From NCBI RefSeq assembly GCF_000344685.1, contig NW_006920427.1:1-64000 (forward strand): a DNA stretch of 64,000 nucleotides. Reading direction: 5' to 3'. The notes beneath the pieces are model-generated. The model was not told the DNA's origin and did no database searches. It saw only the letters and a program-made list of their open reading frames with translations. Position 1 is the stretch's first letter. Every line of letters begins with the position of its first letter. Of the stretch, positions 11,413 through 22,965 are shown in pieces. Origin of the DNA: Gloeophyllum trabeum ATCC 11539. Its lineage: Eukaryota > Basidiomycota > Agaricomycetes > Gloeophyllales > Gloeophyllaceae. The position numbers were made by a program, and so were the translations under genes.

Positions 11413-12019
11413 ATGAGTCACTACCTCTCGCCCGTCGTGCCTACTCCACACCATACGGCTCATTCATTGCCCAACGGTCTCCGGTTTCGAGAAGGCCAAG
11501 TCGTTAAGCTTCGACCCTCGAGACCGGCTTTTGCCCAGTCTTCGGGATCCTGGCGGGGACCCGCTCCCTACGAGAGGCCTTGCGTGGTCACCAGGACTGA
11601 TCAGCACCGTCTATATATTGCTCCAATTCTGGGAGCCAGACAAAACCATCACACTAGGCGATGGGGTCCGAAACCCCGTGTAAGCTTATGGTCCATTCAA
11701 CGTAGAATCTCGTACTCATAACCGAGTGATCTAGATGGTGCACGATTGGTGGAATCCTGTGAACATGATCAACTTCGCTGGCCCCCCTGAGGATAGGTGC
11801 AGGCTACGGCGCCCTCCCATTGATATTTCTATCAATCGCCAAAATGCACAATTTCTCCCGTTCACGCTTAAGCCCAGTTACGTTTGGGTCGGCGACAGTG
11901 GAGAGCCTTTCAACCACACAGACGTTAATGCGAACACTGTCCAGTCCGTGGAATATGTCTACGGCCCTCGACCCAATGCGCTTCCAATGATGCGAGCGCA
12001 GCAGGAGATTTGTAGGTAG
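11413..12019 (+). CDS. hypothetical protein, 183 residues
   Basis: Exons 11413-11679 and 11735-12019; the intron is GTAAGC..CTAG. The start at 11413 (MSHYLSPVVP) is preferred to the in-frame ATG at 11332 because a TATAAAT box sits at that upstream ATG. No family is recognised with confidence. The middle (FREGQVVKLRPSRP, then YERPCVVTRTDQHRLYIAPI) has the alternating hydrophobic pattern of a small beta-barrel, with an opening basic strand and a strand that ends in a Pro-Ile, but this is only an impression of fold. No signal peptide or membrane segment is present. The second exon is rich in Asn, Pro and aromatic residues. Confidence 0.5.
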
Positions 12020-12417
12020 TTCCCTCTGTAGGTAATGGCTACCGTTGACCAGTATCACTGTTTCAGGGCAGCAGCGTCGCCGGCCTCCCTACTGACTGAT
12101 CTGCCTGCAGAGCCATATCATTGGGGGACAATGTTATTAGGGACCACACGACAGAGTCGTAACTCTAGAGCCTGACTACTAGTATAGTATTTTTCTCATG
12201 AATTGCTATGCGTCGATTACTTCATAGCGAAATTTATCATGCCGATCTTTTGACCCTAACCTTGGGTGAGAATTCCTTGTGACTGATATGGACAAGAAGA
12301 ACCAGATCGTTACGTTCATCAAACCATACTTGAAGACCGCCGTACATACATATATCATGGAGAGCCCGTGCATCTCCGAACGAGCGTACACCACTATCAT
12401 AACCTAGGTCCGTTTTC

Positions 12418-13571
12418 ATGCTGCCGTCCGTGGGGTTCACTGTACCACGTTGGAGAGTGAATGGCCTCTGGGAGTTTACCGACAGCCTGGGGTCAGGTAG
12501 CTTTGGTATGCCAGCCTTACTTGTCCGCATAATTCTTCTCTCATCTTCTACGCAGGCGAGGTCTTCGCTGCCAGGCAGCTCCTGACGGGCGGTGAGGTGG
12601 CCGTGAAGATGGAGCGCGCAGCGAGTAAATACAGAACAGCTGTTCTTCCCTATGAAGCTGCGGTTTACAGGCAGCTGCAAGGATGCTTCGGCATCCCGCG
12701 CCTACGGTGGTCGGGCGAGGAGAAAGGCGCCAACTTCATCGTGATCGATATGTTAGGACCGAATCTGGAGCACTTGAAGCGCTTCTGCCGCGGAACGTTC
12801 ACGCTGAAGACAGTACTCATGCTCGCCGACCAGATGGTAACGAACTACCTCACGATATCTGTGTTCTCAAGAGGATCACTGACGGGTATTCCCGTGGTTG
12901 CAGATCACACGAGTGGAGACCGTCCATTCCGGAGGGCTGGTGTGTCGGGACCTGATGCCCGACAACTTTGCGATAGGCCGTGGCAAGTGGGGGAATCTTG
13001 TCCATTTATTCGACTTCGGCCTGGCAAAGCTTTACCTTGACCCGCACACCGGAGAACATATACCGCTCAAGGACGGAAAAGAGGGCATGGGCGCCCCGCG
13101 GTTCGTCAGTGTGAATGTACACCTCGGATACGGTGAGTCTGATCACTGGTCATGCTGCATATAGAAACAATCCGCCTTACGGATACATGTCAACGGTGAT
13201 TAGAGCAAAGTCGACGAGATGATCTGCAAGCGCTTGGACTCATCTTCATCTACCTGTTGAAGGGGAGTCTACCGTGGCAAGGCATCTACGCTCCTATCAT
13301 AGAGGCTAAACTCAAGCGCATCGGGGAAATGAAAGCGCTGGATAACAGGGCGATGAAGGAAGCGCTTACCGACTGCCCTCCGGAATTCACAACATACATG
13401 GAATACTGTTACGGCCTGGAATTCACACAGCAGCCCGACTACGACTATGTCAAACGCCTCTTCAGAGACGTCATGTCGCGCCATGGATGGGAGTACGACT
13501 CGATCTGGGACTGGTCGGAGGGAGTCGAGACGGAAACCGGTAATCTCCTCCCTGAGAAATACAAGATATAA
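12418..13571 (+). CDS. casein kinase 1-like protein with altered catalytic loop
   Basis: Four exons (12418-12505, 12556-12836, 12904-13132, 13204-13571) give 321 residues. Family features: glycine loop GSGSFGEVF, completed across the first intron; ATP-binding Lys in VAVKME; GPNLEHLKRFC, equivalent to the CK1 'GPSLEDL' helix; HLFDFGLAKLY; VSVNVHLGYEQSRRDDLQALG, the CK1 signature around the SIN motif; and GSLPWQG. The catalytic loop is unusual: VCRDLMPDNF replaces the CK1 sequence HRDIKPDNF, so the loop Lys is Met and the His is Cys, while the catalytic Asp and the DFG Asp remain. It has only a short C-terminal tail (ends PEKYKI). It is therefore either a weak kinase or a pseudokinase derived from CK1. 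The upstream CK1 N terminus is short but complete. Confidence 0.8.
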
Positions 13572-13797
13572 TTAAAGCTGGAGACACCGGGTGTTCCTGG
13601 AATAACCATTTTCGAAAAGATACTGCTGGCAGAGGAGAGAAGAGCGGTTGACGAAAGATTTACCTTGTAGTATGTATTACATCGCTCAGGTAAAAGCAAG
13701 GGATGGAAACCCAATAGAAACCGTCACTGCACCCACTGGAGCCGGCAATGGCAGTACCCGGTGGCAAGTCCGCGGCCTCCGGAACCTCCTCTTCACG

Positions 13798-14589
13798 ATG
13801 AACTTCAGACCTCTATGCTCGCGTATGCGTCCCTATGCGGCTTCAGCATTTGGACTGGGCGGTATCTTCTTCGCTCCAAACCGAAAGGTTTCTACGAATG
13901 CAACGAAGTATATTCTGAGATCGCCACCTTCCAGTGCTCCACGCGAAGTACCAACGCCTTTGGTATTTCTGTCAGCGAGCGCCTGGGATAAGGACTCGGC
14001 CGCTGGGTTAGATTTCAATTCATATGAAAGAAAGAGCATGATACCAAGGACTGGGCGGCAGGATGACCAGTTTCGCGTCGATTTTGGCGGAGAAGGGCTA
14101 CACATGCTTAGAAATCGATCTAGCCAAGCCTGACACCGTAAGCACGTCTGAAGCGCTTATGCATCACTTCGAAGAAGGTGAGTCGTCATTGTATTATCAG
14201 CTGTAGTTACTGCACATATGGCAGAGTTGCGCTCGCACATCCGTCTCGCCGCCATCCCCTTCGCACCCGTCCTTGTATCTCGCTCTTCGGGCACCTTGAT
14301 CGCGCAGACGTATATCTCTTCGAATCCTGCTCGTGGTCTCATTATGATATCGCCTCCCCCCAACAACAATTCTGTTTCTAAATCACTGCTCCCTACACCC
14401 CTGGAAGAGTTCAATTACGAGCCGAAGTTCCCTATTGCTGTCCTGGGAGCGAAGGAGGATCTACAGAGGTGGAGACATGACAGTCGGCTAGGACAATACG
14501 GTATGGTTGATATCTTTGAGGTAGACGATACGGAGGGACAGGATAGCTTGTCCAAGATGGAGGTATGGATGGACGAGATCGGGATCTAA
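13798..14589 (+). CDS. small alpha/beta-hydrolase-like protein
   Basis: Exons 13798-14006, 14062-14177 and 14225-14589 give 229 residues. Splicing with the CAG acceptor at 14061 restores SAWDKDSAAGMTSFASILAEKGYTCLEIDL (written here in pieces: ...SAWDKDSAAG joined to MTSFASILAEKGYTC), a typical first half of an alpha/beta hydrolase. The nucleophile-elbow region reads LVSRSSGTLIAQTYI, followed by NPARGLIMISPP. The canonical first Gly of GxSxG is Ser here. The C-terminal half is short and no clear catalytic His was assigned. The N-terminal 45 residues are basic and Ser-rich and may be a mitochondrial targeting sequence. An alternative upstream ATG exists at 13648 in the same frame. The substrate is unknown. 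Confidence 0.6.
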
Positions 14590-15576
14590 CCAGTGGTGAG
14601 CGCCATTTCCCTTCCCCGCTTTGATTCTGTCTGCGACCTCGTCTCCACCATTCCTGTAGCGAGCCTGATTAGATGACCAGAAGGCTCGGTTTTTCATTGT
14701 GAGACGAAAGAATCATTCCCCAACTCTGCCTACTTGTCTTGTCCTGAGCGTTTGATTTTGTCGAGTACGATAGACGTTGCAAGGTGCGTATGCACCTTTT
14801 CGAGAGTAAATATGACATCGCGGGACTGCTGGCCCGGCTACATCTCAACCTACAGCAGTGGATGACAGGAACTCTGCGAACCGAGCTCTATTCGCTATAT
14901 CTTTTCGCTCGTTCTCTGGGTGCTGGCGACTTCATTAGATCATATCGAGACAGAATGGCAACCATCACTTATTTGGACCGCTAGTTTATTCTAGGCTGAC
15001 TATAAGATCGGCCAAGCAGCTGCAGTACTTGCGAGCGTACGCTGGGCTGCGCGGGATTGGCTGGTGCCATCAGTCCGGATGACCCCGATTGTTTTGGTGT
15101 CCGCCGTGGGTCCTCGCGGACTATTCCTCGGACTCTGTAACATCGAGCTTCGATGTCTCAGTTGCCCTTGTCTTGCCTTTGTCTTCTATTAGGTTCCTGA
15201 CAACCTGTACCAAGGAAGGCCGAGGTACGCTCTCATTAAATATCTGTAATCCAAGCTCCCCGTGCAACAACAGCGAATTGTGGAACAATCGTCTGAGGCT
15301 CAAGTTCACGACTGGTGCAGCGGACAGACCGCTGGCCTAATCAAGGGCAAGCGCAGACAACGCCACCCTGCTTGCACAGATCCTCGAGCTCGCGATCGAG
15401 CAGATGCATGACATGGTGTCTTCTGGTTGATAGCGCTTCCACGTGCCACGAGATCTGCTTATTGTTCGGCGCAGTACATTGACCCTAGTTTAGTATGAAA
15501 TCGACCTTCGCCCGACACCTCTGTCTTATAATGCCTCGCCCGACGTCCAAGATCCACGTATACCGGATCGCCCACC
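14590..15576. other. intergenic, no gene seen
   Basis: Short open frames at 14784-14984 and 15089-15340 have no recognisable content. Promoter of the F-box gene is expected at its right end; no TATA box was clear. Confidence 0.4.
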
Positions 15577-17165
15577 ATGCATCGCTGCCTGCGTATGACA
15601 GAGATCATACACTGCATAGCTGAAACTATATGGTTAGAAAAACGGACCGACGATGACTGGGAGCTCCCTGATGCTCTAAGATCAGGCCCTGACGAGGATC
15701 TGTACGCCCTTGCCAGAACGTGCAGGGCATTCTTGGAGCCTGCATTGGACGCCCTGTGGCGAACCCAATTCCATCTCGGGAACCTTGTGAAGTGCATGCC
15801 TGAAGACCTGTGGGACCTCGATGACTCGCAGGAGCGCAGGCCAGTACGTCTATAGGCTTTCTTCAAATATCCAGCAACCCAGCTGACGCTGCGATATAGT
15901 TTTTCGTGAGAACGCCCCTCCCAACGGAATGGGAGCGATTCGATTATTATGCGAGGAAAGTGAAAGCCATCGTTATCGGGTCCGAATTTGACCACGAAGA
16001 CCTCATCGCGGACGTCTGCGCGCGGGGGAAGAATCCCTTGTTCCCTAAACTGTGCGCCGTTAACATGTGGCTCGTTTCCGATACGTTCTCGTACTTGCCA
16101 TTCTTCCTGACCCATCATGTGCGCCAAGTCCGCATTTATGTGAAGTGCGAGTGGTCCGGGAGAGGCCTGAACCGCTTCCTCGATTTCTTGCAACAACGGA
16201 CTTCGAGGGTGGAATCTGTACGTCTCGAATATGAGGAGGATGTAGACGTGCCGTACGCTCCTCTGTCTGACTTCGTCACTCCTCTCGAATGCCTAAACAC
16301 GTTCGAGTGGGACATCCCGTTGCCCTGGACGGACGTATGGGAGCTCGCGAAACTGCCGAATCTCCATACTCTGAAGCTGACAGTCAAGGATCCCGCTGTC
16401 AACCTGCACGGCTCCCCTTTACTTCCCTTCCCGGCACTGCTGGATCTCGACCTTACAATGGAGACTATGGAAGGCTGCCTGAATTTCCTGGATGCTCTCC
16501 GGCACCGCCCCTTACATTCGCTCGTGATAGAGGGCGATCGCACAGCACTGGACGACATCCCTTCCCTAATACAGTATCTCTCCCAGCCTCGCCTAACCGA
16601 ATCGCTGAAAATCATAGTCATAAACGGTACCCTCGACGCTTTGTGGGTCCCAATACCATTCGAACGCTTTCGGCCCCTTCTTTTACTCAAACACCTCGAA
16701 GATTTCAGCTTCCGTCTGCAGTGCAAGTTCATAGCGGGGGACAAGGAACTGATAGAAATGGCCCAGGCATGGCCGCATCTGCGATGCCTCATCCTGGGTT
16801 ACTCCCCGATGTACCACGAACCCGGCTTCACGCTCAACGGCCTCGCACAGCTCGTGAGACTCTGCCCTTGCCTGAATGACATCAGCATCCCCATCAACGC
16901 TGACATCTCAGAGTATGAACCCCTTCCGGTTGCGGAGCGAGAGCTGTACAACGGAAAGGTGACGATGCTGGCATTCGGGCGGTCGAAGGTTGGGGACCCG
17001 GTGTCGGTGGCGATGTTTCTATCGAGGCTGTTCCCGAACGTGAAGTTGGTTACCGGGCACGATGAGGCAGGAGGGTCCGCGGCATGGGATAAAGTCAGAG
17101 ACTATGCCAAAGCATTCGCATCCGTGCGTCGCGAAGAGAGATTGTTGTGGAGAACACCTGCATAG
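15577..17165 (+). CDS. F-box protein with leucine-rich repeat-like C-terminal region
   Basis: Exons 15577-15843 and 15900-17165 join ERRP to FFVRTPLP in frame; 510 residues. The N-terminal 60 residues (CLRMTEIIHCIAETIW, then LYALARTCRAFLEPALDALW) have the F-box pattern of Agaricomycete proteins: a first amphipathic helix, then the Leu-Ala-x-Thr-Cys-Arg-x-Phe segment and a Leu-Trp pair. The rest contains irregular leucine-rich repeats (for example FPKLCAVNMWL, LPNLHTLKLTV, FPALLDLDLTM, WPHLRCLILGYSP), as expected for a substrate-binding LRR solenoid. Such proteins are adaptors of SCF ubiquitin ligases; the target is unknown. The first helix lacks the usual Leu-Pro, so the F-box is a divergent one. 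Confidence 0.8.
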
Positions 17166-17752
17166 CGCTGGGTGCGGTACAGGTTCCGGTTGAGTTATGG
17201 GTTCTTTTGGTCCATATCATAATCGAGGGTAAGCTTTCCACCAGTCTCCGAGACTGCTTGCTAATATATGCTAAGCAGAGAACATTCTGCGACCGTCGAC
17301 GGGCTGAATGTGCACTGAATCTGTATCATCAGTTTCAGTACCACTGATTCTTGTGTATCATCAATCGACGAAATAGATTTGACCTCCGACTATGTCTTCC
17401 GAGGGATGAAACCTACGTAGATGCTCAGCCGTATGACGCATGATCTCGAATCTTCCTTCCAGGAGGGCAAGGTCCAACAATATCTCCGTCAGACTAGTGA
17501 GCTACAAATCACGGAGATACTCAACAAGGCAGGACGAAGGTCACAGTTCGGCAGTGATACTTGCGGTACCGCTACTCTAGAGAATCGGGCGCATTGAAGA
17601 TATTTGGAGTCGTATCACTGAACTAGAGGCTGTATTGCATGCGCAGTTCGCGTCGTGTCTGACACACGACTACCCAGAGGATACCACTCGGAAACTCACA
17701 ACGCAATGTCCTGACTCGCATGCATGACGGTCCTTGGTGTCCTTGCTCCCAA
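17166..17752. other. 3' intergenic region between convergent genes
   Basis: Lies between the 3' ends of the F-box and the GH92 gene. Nothing recognisable beyond short open frames. Confidence 0.5.
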
Positions 17753-20700
17753 TCACATTCCCATTCCGAGATCATAGTTGTACTCTCCGTACCCACCCGT
17801 AGACAGCGACGGTGGCAGGGCACTGGAGTCCGTACCGCAGGTGACGTTGGCATTGTCAGTGAGTTGGAGTTCGATCACCGCCCCTTGCTCGAAAGCGTCC
17901 CAGTCGATGTAGCAATTCGAGTGCCACGGTTGACCATTGATCGTCACGTTCTACCGGAGGGGAACATTCAAAGCTGAATAGAAAAGGAGCGCCGGAGAAC
18001 TCTCACCTGGACAAATATCTTGCCTTCGGTTCCATTGGCAGGATTGCCCTCGAACCCGATTGCTTTGATGGTGGTTGTAGTGTTGAAGATCGGGTTGTAG
18101 AATGAAATTTGGGGGAAGTATGGGGAAGACAAGAGGAACTGTCGGGTTGCTGGAAGGGGGTACATCCCAGCGAGGTAGAAAGCGGCATAACTTCCCATGG
18201 CGCCTGGGTTGGCGCATTGTCAACTCGACTGCCTAATCATTTTGTTCATAGACATACCAGAATCTGTGCAGCCCTCGTGTTCAGTATCGATCCACTATGC
18301 AAAGAGGGAGTTTTATCCTTACCATCGTTACCCGGGAGTCCGTTCACGGAAGTATTGAAGTACTCGGAGATAACTTGTCTTGACCTCACCGTACTAAGAC
18401 CAGGGGCGTTGGCATAATGATACATGAAAGGAATTTGTTGGGAAGGCTCGTCAGTTTCGTCGAAATAGTTCTGCAAGTTTATAGTCAGCAACAGACAGGA
18501 TGACGTGATCGCTATGAAGCTACCTCGTCGATCAGGAAATTTAATCGGTCAATGAAATTCTGCACCCCTCCTTGCAGCTCGATGAGGCGCGCCGTATCGT
18601 GCGGGACGTACTGAGGACAAGATAAAAATGGATACTTCCACCCATAACGACGAATACTTACTTGGGAGTACTTCACATTAATGCAGGAACGATTTAGCTT
18701 GAGTGTGAAAACATCGCGAAAGACTGGGCTTACGACTAGGGGTGAACTCTCGTAGAAGCCATCATGGTTTGCGGCGTTCAGGTAACAAGTAGCCTGGGTG
18801 GGATCATGAACACTGCAATGCCTGGGGTCGGTATAGTTGAATGTTCCATTTGCGAACCGCGGCTATATCGCCTCGTGTCAGCTGAAGGTCGTTTTTTCGA
18901 ACTGCAAATAACTCACCTGCATCATGCCAACGACAGAGGATGGACCACTCGGAACAGTAACATTGGGGTTCCATACATTCGCGAAGTTGCTGCTACGTTG
19001 GGCATACTGTCCATGCGCACGAGGCTTTAAAGAGAATCGGGAGGGCATATAGCAATAGCTCACCTTAGCGGCATCTTCCAACTTCCCCAAGATTTGTGCT
19101 ACCTGAGAAATGGCAAAATCTCCGAAGGCATGCTGGAGGCATGTAGATAATAAAAATCAACATGTCGAGAAGTAGGGCGCTCTCGAGCTGCGACGTACCT
19201 CCAAAGTCCGTGAGACTTGTTTTGAATTAGTCCCTCCGGGTTCATAGCCATCCTGAGGGATCCAGCCTACCAAGGATGGGTTGAGTTACCATTACATGTA
19301 AGAAAGCCTATGGTCAAGCAAACCTAGCGATTTCCAGATGTTGACTTGTCGGCCTTCCAAATCCCAATTGGGAGGCTGGATCTCCGCATCTGCCAGTAAT
19401 GCGTTGTAGAGGTCGGTGGCTGAGACATTCAGAGCAGCAGCCTGCTTGTAGTACCTAATGTGATGCGCTCATAAGACTCAGACAGCACACTGCGATCAAT
19501 GGAGCACGAAGCTACTCACTTGACGAAGAACTCGCCGAGGATAGGGTCTCCGTCTGGCAAATGCTCTCAGCAGCATGCTCAGTAGACTATACTCTTGGCA
19601 CTCACTGCTACCGCCCTGAATATACTGCTTTTGAGTTGCGCCACGACACTCGGGCAGCCAACCTATTTCAGAGATCTAGACGTCGTGACCAAGGTCGGGT
19701 AATAAATCAACGACCGTACCTTCGTGTTGCTGGATATTAATGAATCCTCTGACAATTCGAGCGAAGTCCACCGGTGCGTGCAGAGCATACAGCGAGTAGA
19801 GAGTGCGATAGGTATCCCACTACTCCGTCGCGACGTGTTAAGGATGGTAAACGGCGCAGGACAGACCACTAACGTTGCAGTATAGAGAATCATAGTATGG
19901 TTCGGTAGAGTTCCACAGAGGGTTTTCACCGGTGTCTGGTCGTTTCGCAGTTGGTCAGTGACTCTCATCGAGCTATCACCTCGACTCACAATCGGCTGGT
20001 ACAATGTGAGTCCTGTACACCTACTCATGCTCGCGAGTCAGTCACGACATGATTGGGCATGTATGGTGAGGGACTAACCGAGGAATAGAAGAGTGAAACA
20101 GTCTCATTGTCGACTCCTGTGGGGTCCACCTGTATACGACCGAGCAACTACTCCACCCATAAAACCTGGGTCACTATGCGGAACATCCAACGCTTGAGAC
20201 TCGACATGCCTCGTTCCAGGTTTCAAATGCCGAGTTTTTCACTCCATCGAAGTCCCATCCTGCCGTAGAATCAGGGATCTCCTCTTCGGCATTCGCACAA
20301 GCTTGATCTGCACTGATATAGCTCACGCCTAATTATAGGAAAGGTCCAGTCTCGGACGGCTATATCATACTCGACAGCCGAACTCACCTACGCGTACCAG
20401 GACCGAGCTGGTGTTGGCCGGGAAGGTGAGCAGAGCCCCTAGCTCGTCTCTAAATCCTGAGGAATGGACGGCATTAGTAATCGGATGTACATAGCACAAT
20501 ACTCCTGTGAGGCCCCAAAGCCATGAAACGTCAGGCGGACTCACCGTAGTACATTTGGTCGACGTTCTCAGTCCATCGCACTGGATAGTCAGCCAACCAC
20601 GCCCCGTATTCCTCGATTCCAGCTCCCGGTTCACTCTGTCCGGGCACTTGGAAGTCGGTGCATACGTATAAACTATATCTACCTGGCCCAAACGACGCCT

Positions 20701-21713
20701 GGAATTGCGCACCGCCTGTGTGGAAAGTCGATCATGAACTAAGCACGCGCGTCTACGTGGTAGTAACTGACCCGTGACTCTTTTAGTGGTAGTGTTGATT
20801 TGCATCGATGGGTATGTGCTAGTCTGACTACCGTCATTCGTCACATCTACCACGATTCTCGGGTGAATGTATGTATTGTTGACATTTGTGTTGGGGTTCG
20901 AGGAGACATTGGACGGGAACGAGGACGGGAAGGTGTACCGATGCAGTGCAGCCCGACGCGATGCTGTAAGTTCAACACGGACACCGGTAGACTGATGATA
21001 GGTCAGATCAGAAGTTTGTCTTTTAGCGTGTTCGCTGCAAAGGCATGGACATACGAGATTCGTGCTGAAGTACCCCGGCTGAGCAAAATCGTCAGGACTA
21101 CCTGTTATCCAAAGCAACAGCGATTCACGCATTAATTCGAGGACATTCTTGTAGTGCTCCGGGGGCGCGGCCACCTACCGTCCTCTAAGAGATTCCGCAG
21201 GACTTTTCGGCTCTCCACGCTGGTTTTGCAGTACTCAAAGTAGTCTTGCTCGCATGTCAGCAGAGGAAAGATCTTGAAATTGGACAACGATATGCCCTGT
21301 TATTCGCATGTCAGGCGAATCAAAGTGTGGCGCGCAGAGCTCAAACGTACACCCCCGGTCCCGCTATCGTGCAACTGGGAAAAGCCCGTCACGTTATATT
21401 GCGGATCAGCATCATAACCAGCTTGCTGGACGAACGATTAGACATGTCACTGGTGAATGCCCAGGATACTCACGTTCCCCGGAGAATCGGTGTCCATTCC
21501 GGTTTTCACCATTCCGTGTGGCAGAGTCGCACCTACGACCGTAGTGTTCCATTATACAACGCAAGAATCGACGGAATCCCTACCTGGAAACACATGACCA
21601 CCATTAGTAGTGCCTATGAACAAGTTCACCAAGCTCGCAGGGTCCGTGATGAACGCCGAACGGGAAGATTTCGCGTATCCTAGAATAAGGATCAAACCTG
21701 AGAGGACCCGCAT
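17753..21713 (-). CDS. secreted glycoside hydrolase family 92 alpha-mannosidase
   Basis: Calcium-dependent exo-alpha-1,2-mannosidase-type family that trims mannose from high-mannose glycans. The product is roughly 850 residues from over 15 exons. The start MRVLSGLILILG at 21713 forms a signal peptide, followed by VNLFIGTTNGGHVFPG, GATLPHGMVKTGMDTDSPGN and FSQLHDSGTGG of the N-terminal beta-sandwich. The (alpha/alpha)6 domain carries WDTYRTLYSLYALHAP, EGWLPECRG, DGDPILGEFFVK, WKSLGWIPQDGYEPGG, DEPSQQIPFMYHYAN and a GNDDSGAMGSY motif, then GMYPLPATRQFLLSSPYFP. The Asp-Ser of that motif comes from a separate 6-nt exon. The end (PPSLSTGGY, then ...YDLGMGM) matches the family. A TATA-like stretch lies near 21760 on the minus strand. 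Probably extracellular or wall-bound, in nutrient or glycan recycling. Confidence 0.9.
18258..18263 (-). other. 6-nt micro-exon of the GH92 gene
   Basis: On the minus strand the six bases ATTCTG lie between CACAG and GTATGT. The upstream intron is 18264-18322 (59 nt) and the downstream one 18204-18257 (54 nt). Including the six bases gives GAT-TCT-G, which changes the joined sequence from G-N-D-G-A-M-G to the family motif G-N-D-D-S-G-A-M-G. Skipping it keeps the frame but removes two residues of the conserved active-site motif. Conservation, not transcript data, supports it. Confidence 0.8.
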
Positions 21714-22928
21714 GGCTGGCAGAGTCGACAACCACGCGAAGCAAGGAACATGGGTGGTATATATACCTGGGGGCGGGGAAACCGAAGGGTGCATGGAGGC
21801 AGTCACATGCCATGCCGCAGGGTCATGTACGCGATTGATCAATTGGAAGGAGGCACAGAAGCAGTAACACAGGCATATCGAGAAAGAAGCGGCCGAACGG
21901 GCCTCGGATCCGGTAAGCTTCCGAGCAGGATCACGGACATCAGTTGTTAAGCAGTATACGTATGTCGCGTTTAGAATCTGGAAGGTATCGCAACTCAATT
22001 CGTCTCTACAGCACAGGTCCACGCACACGCACCTCACTCTTTTTTCTTGTGCCATTGGGACATAAGCCGTTATCGAACGCTTCTCACCTTATTTGTAGGT
22101 TCTACAGAATTAATCAGGAAGATGAGGTGCCCTGCAAATTGAGTGACGCCGAGGCTGTCGAGTAACAAGGGACGCGCTTGAACACGGCTTGCCTGGCCTT
22201 GGTGGAGCATACCCGACCCAATAACATTACAAGTGAGATCATACAAACTAAACATCGAGGCCTTCGACAGTTACTCATGTAAGAAAACAAGATAGAACCT
22301 GCCGGGATAATATATCGCTCCTCGAGTGAGCGTTACGGCTCTATGTCATGTAGAAGTACGAACTGCACCTTGTCTGCAGCCGCCCCGTGCAGTCGTTTGG
22401 TAGCATTCATCGGGTCTTCTGACCCGAAGCCCCAGGTACTCAAGCGGACCCGAGTCAGCGAGAAAGAGACCCTAGCTTTGTAGAACTTTTCACAACAGCG
22501 GCCTTAATGAGACTGGATGATCGCATGTAGACGTCGTTCGGGCTGCATGCCTCCTGAGATGCCGGATTACCACTTTGCCACATACGTTTCATCCTGTCCC
22601 TCCAATCGATATCTGGTGTGACGACGCAGATAGAGCTATTGTTGGTTGCCTGGCGCTGCGCAACGCTACGGCGGCAGTGGATGGCTCTGTGTGCTATAGC
22701 TAGCGCTTGGACTCGACGCCACATCGCTATGGCCGGGTCTTGCCGACGAGCTTTATTCTTACCCTCATCGTTCTATAGGGTGCGAGCTTACAACTCAGTA
22801 TGAGACCCGTTGTCAGACACTTATAAGATTCTAGATATTGGTTGCATATGCCACATATGATGCGCATGAATTATTACTTGCGTTGAAGCTGGCAGGTCAA
22901 ATCTCATTCTTATCACCCTCGTTGCATC
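21714..22928. other. intergenic, no gene seen
   Basis: The GH92 promoter is at the left end, with a TATATATA stretch near 21758-21765. Open frames on both strands (for example 22455-22724, 22618-22803) show no recognisable protein features. Confidence 0.4.
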
Positions 22929-22935
22929 TATAAAG
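22929..22935 (+). promoter_or_regulatory. TATA box of the second F-box gene
   Basis: TATAAAG, 31 bp before the ATG at 22966. Confidence 0.5.
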
Positions 22936-22965
22936 CCCTAACCACACGATGATTTTACAGACTTA

